DNA from: Candidatus Aenigmatarchaeota archaeon
Lineage (GTDB): Archaea; Aenigmatarchaeota; Aenigmatarchaeia; GW2011-AR5
NCBI GenBank assembly: GCA_016198645.1
Contig: JACQIE010000047.1
Coordinates: 1 to 6,997 of the forward strand
Length of the DNA stretch: 6,997 nucleotides
Direction of reading: 5' to 3'
The notes beneath the pieces were generated by a model, which saw only the letters and a program-made list of their open reading frames with translations, was not told where the DNA came from and did no database searches. Numbering within the stretch: position 1 is the stretch's first letter; every line of letters starts with the position of its first letter. Of the stretch, positions 4,819-6,997 are shown piece by piece. Both the position numbers and the translations under genes were made by a program.

Positions 4819-5961
4819 TTACAATTTCTTCGCTTCTTTCCCGTGAACAACGATTTCCGCCTTCTCCAGAGTTTTCGTGACGAGCGCGTCCATGTCAATT
4901 TTTGCTTCGTCTTCTTTTATCTCGTCCAGTTTCGCGCGCGTCTTCGGGTGGACGGCAATGATAGAACAGCAGTCCTTGTATTCTTTGATTGACTCCTGAT
5001 ACGTGCCTATCTCTTCTGCCTTGGCGATTATTTCGTCCTTGTTCATGCCGATAAGAGGGCGAAGTATAGGAAGCGTCACGGCTTCTTCCGACGCGGAGAT
5101 GTTATCAAGAGTTTGCGATGCCACCTGCCCGACGCTCTCTCCGGTCACGAGCGCTTTGGCATTTTCCTTCTCCGCTATCCGCTCGGCAACGCGGTTCATG
5201 AATCTCCGGAAAAGAATGAGCTCGTTTCTTCCTGCCACGGACAGGGCAAACAAGTCGTATGGCACGAGATAAAGCCGCGCTGCCTGCGAATATTTGCTTA
5301 GTTTGTCAACAAGAGTGCCTATCTTTGACTTCTTCGCTTCTTCCGCATTCCGCAAGGCGTAGAAATGAACGTAAACCGGCCGGCAGCCGCGCTTCATCAT
5401 GTGCCACGCCGCGACGGGCGAGTCTATGCCGCCGGAAAAAAGAACGACGGCTTTGCCGCTGCTGCCGACGGGAAGCCCGCCCGCGCATCTTATTTTTTCC
5501 GTGTAGAGCAGCGCGCGGTCTTTGAGTATGTCAACGTAGAGCGTAACTTCCGGTTTCTCTAAATCAACAATATAGCCGTTTTTTTCCAGTTCTTCGCCCA
5601 TCGCTTTGTTAATCTCTGGCGAATTCAAAAAATCTTTTGCCGCGCGGGAGGATTTTATTTTGAAAGTTTTGTTTTTACTGAGAAGAGCCGCCGCCTCTTC
5701 TTTCATTTTCCGCATGTCCCGCCCGCACGAGCGCGCAAGATAGAAATGCGATATGCCAAAGACATTCTTCAGCTTCTCCGCAATCCGCGCCTTGCCCGAA
5801 TCGGGCGTGAAATTTATGACGATTCTGTCGCGCAACGTTTCAACGGAGAACAATTCGCCCTTCAGCGCTTTCCTCATGTTGTCCCGTAGCTTCCGCACGA
5901 AATACTGCCTGTTATTGCCTTTCAGCGATATCTCCGGATAATGTATGCCTATGCACTCCAT
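4819..5961 (-). CDS. thiI: tRNA 4-thiouridine sulfurtransferase ThiI, without rhodanese domain
   Basis: Adenylates uridine 8 of tRNA and inserts sulfur to give 4-thiouridine; in many organisms it also feeds thiamine thiazole synthesis. The 380 residues show the N-terminal ferredoxin-like domain with PEISLKGNNRQYF (9-21), the THUMP RNA-binding domain (about 60-160), GGLPVGSSGK (161-170), the PP-loop SGGIDSP (176-182), GESVGQVASQT (274-284) and PILRPLIGMNKDEI (298-311). The sequence then has YKDCCSI with adjacent Cys331 and Cys332, and ends without a rhodanese domain. Sulfur must therefore come by another route, as in methanogen-type ThiI, where paired cysteines in this half of the protein serve. 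The ATG at 5961 follows 77 bp of spacer after the fibrinogen-like gene. A TTAAAA about 25 nt upstream could give a leaderless start. It ends TAA, convergent with the ndk pair. Confidence 0.95.
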   Translation of the reverse strand: MECIGIHYPEISLKGNNRQYFVRKLRDNMRKALKGELFSVETLRDRIVINFTPDSGKARIAEKLKNVFGISHFYLARSCGRDMRKMKEEAAALLSKNKTFKIKSSRAAKDFLNSPEINKAMGEELEKNGYIVDLEKPEVTLYVDILKDRALLYTEKIRCAGGLPVGSSGKAVVLFSGGIDSPVAAWHMMKRGCRPVYVHFYALRNAEEAKKSKIGTLVDKLSKYSQAARLYLVPYDLFALSVAGRNELILFRRFMNRVAERIAEKENAKALVTGESVGQVASQTLDNISASEEAVTLPILRPLIGMNKDEIIAKAEEIGTYQESIKEYKDCCSIIAVHPKTRAKLDEIKEDEAKIDMDALVTKTLEKAEIVVHGKEAKKL

Positions 5962-5964
5962 GAC

Positions 5965-5985
5965 AAGCGTTTGAAGGGAACGCTT
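5965..5985. repeat. 7-bp perfect inverted repeat before thiI
   Basis: aagcgtt (5965-5971) and aacgctt (5979-5985) form a perfect stem around a 7-nt loop in the 77-bp spacer between the fibrinogen-like gene and thiI. On the minus strand it could help end the upstream transcript or act as an operator or leader structure for thiI. It overlaps a possible TATA-like TTAAAA (5989-5984) placed about 25 nt before the thiI ATG. The role is undetermined. Confidence 0.4.
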
Positions 5986-6038
5986 TTAACGTTCATCGCC
6001 CGCCGTTTAGCCCGTCCAACGCGGTTTCAAAGAAAGCG

Positions 6039-6997
6039 TTACCGTACCCACATCGTCCCGGACCTATGCACGTTATTCTCCGTACCCTTCCATAGCGTGC
6101 CGCAGGACGCGACTATCCCGAAGCCGGTATGGCAGCTAGTGTATTGCCATACGGTGTTGCACTGGCTGTTTGCGGTAAATGGCGAATATCCGTTGCCGCA
6201 GTTGCTATAATAAGAAACTGCCTCGTTCGCCCACGCGCCGCCGTAAGTGTTTTTTCTTGTCTGCTCAAAAGGATCCCCGGAAACGGGCTTTATGTTGTTG
6301 AAGTCCGCTGCATAGCCGTTATTCCATTGAAAATAATACCTGTCGCTGAACGAATCAAAGAGGAACCGTGTTTCATAAGCGCCGCCTGCGGCTTTCCCTG
6401 CGCTGATTATCATGGCATTGCTTAGCTTGGCAACCGCGCTTTGCGTGGGGCTCGTCAGCGTGCCGACTGCGGCACTCGTTGCGTGGGCCTCCGTTCCGGC
6501 TTTGGCGCGGACAGCCAGCGTCCATCCCCCGCCGTCCGTGGTCATGTCGCAATAAACCTGCGTGGGTGTGCCGCTTATGTTGACAGTGTAAAGCCCGTCC
6601 CCGTGTGCGTCCAGCGCCCCTGCATACTCTTTGCATCTTCTTGGCATCGGGAATTGGATATCTTTCGCCGCAGTATTGGCAGGCGCGGCAACGGATATTT
6701 TACGGGAACCCATAAGAATACTTGCATCGGTTATCGTGAAAGTCTGCACTCCGCCCGGCGGTATCGCGCCTCCCGCAGCGGCTACAGGCTGGCCGGAAAC
6801 CAGAACCGTCACATCACCGCTCTCAATCTGCACAGTCCCGACGTTCTTCACGGTAACCTGATTCCCTGCAACAGCTACAATATCCACGTATTTCTGGGCT
6901 CTTGACACCTGCTGTGCCGCTCCCTGTTCGGCTTGCGTGCCGCTCGTCTGCACGGCACTCTGGAAGAAAGCGGCAGCGAAGCCGATGATGGATATCG
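6039..6997 (-). CDS. Surface protein: archaellin/pilin-like N-terminus plus fibrinogen-like domain, partial at right edge
   Basis: The frame is open to the window edge, so the true start is outside; 318 codons are visible. The GTG at 6953 is an internal Val, because the codons upstream of it (ISIIGFAAAFFQSA) continue a hydrophobic helix. That helix followed by AAQQVSRAQKYVDIVAVAG and VTVKNVGTVQI resembles archaellins and class III signal-peptide pilin-like proteins. A small beta domain follows, with PPGGVQTFTITD (6758-6723). From Cys at 6635-6633 onward, GDGLYTVNISGTPTQVYC and DMTTDGGGWTLAVRA are the start of a fibrinogen C-terminal-like domain. Six cysteines in this part suggest disulfides outside the cell. 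The protein ends SGTMWVR, as short prokaryotic versions do. Likely role: an exported, membrane-anchored or filament-associated binding protein; the ligand is unknown. Stop TAA. Confidence 0.85.
   Translation of the reverse strand, partial: ISIIGFAAAFFQSAVQTSGTQAEQGAAQQVSRAQKYVDIVAVAGNQVTVKNVGTVQIESGDVTVLVSGQPVAAAGGAIPPGGVQTFTITDASILMGSRKISVAAPANTAAKDIQFPMPRRCKEYAGALDAHGDGLYTVNISGTPTQVYCDMTTDGGGWTLAVRAKAGTEAHATSAAVGTLTSPTQSAVAKLSNAMIISAGKAAGGAYETRFLFDSFSDRYYFQWNNGYAADFNNIKPVSGDPFEQTRKNTYGGAWANEAVSYYSNCGNGYSPFTANSQCNTVWQYTSCHTGFGIVASCGTLWKGTENNVHRSGTMWVR

Noticed and set aside
5259..5562. Arg/Cys-rich small ORFs on both strands within thiI
   Set aside because: Low-quality shadow frames over the ThiI PP-loop region, with no start signal and no recognisable features.
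6441..6905. Plus-strand ORFs opposite the fibrinogen-like gene
   Set aside because: Antisense shadows: the minus frame has clear domain motifs and conserved cysteines, while the plus frames have none.
6039..6997. Fibrinogen-like gene as eukaryotic contamination
   Set aside because: It is intron-free, attached to an archaellin-like N-terminus, and 77 bp from thiI in the same orientation. Short prokaryotic fibrinogen-like domains are known.

Overview
The window is archaeal. It carries an aEF-1A (archaeal type, not bacterial EF-Tu), an archaeal uS10, an NSUN-type RNA m5C methyltransferase, a nucleoside diphosphate kinase and a rhodanese-less ThiI. AT-rich TATA-like boxes lie about 25-35 nt upstream of several starts. 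One secreted or surface protein has an archaellin/pilin-like N-terminus. Small intergenic ORFs, very short or absent leaders and the style of the surface protein fit a DPANN-type lineage (for example Micrarchaeota-like). That placement is inference from protein character, not from a tree.

Layout: (1) 1-1181, the 3' nine-tenths of tuf/EF-1A (+), running off the left edge and interrupted by an in-frame TAG at 33-35. (2) 1254-1481, a small degenerate zinc-ribbon protein (+). (3) 1482-1832, a gene-free stretch with a structured repeat element (copy A) and the rpsJ promoter. (4) 1833-2159, uS10 (+), with a five-glycine loop insertion. (5) 2175-2414, a possible small unknown gene (-). (6) 2424-3236, NSUN-type methyltransferase (+). 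(7) 3237-3814, mostly non-coding: repeat copy B, a possible decayed two-frame minus-strand gene, and the ndk promoter. (8) 3815-4587, ndk overlapping by 4 nt a four-helix membrane protein (+). (9) 4588-4818, the space between convergent genes, with repeat copy C. (10) 4819-5961, thiI (-). (11) 6039-6997, a fibrinogen-like-domain surface protein (-), running off the right edge.

The recognisable genes centre on translation and RNA modification: EF-1A, uS10, a tRNA/rRNA m5C methylase, and the tRNA s4U sulfurtransferase. NDK supplies nucleoside triphosphates, including GTP. These look like separate short transcription units, apart from the overlapping ndk/membrane-protein pair.

The most unusual signal is the intergenic repeat family. 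Copies A and B begin with an exact 18-bp match that spans the stop codons of two unrelated genes. Each then forms a hairpin whose arms differ by compensatory changes. A partly rearranged third copy lies between the convergent genes. The in-frame amber codon in EF-1A is the second item to check. I see no defence, CRISPR, tRNA, rRNA or insertion-sequence gene.
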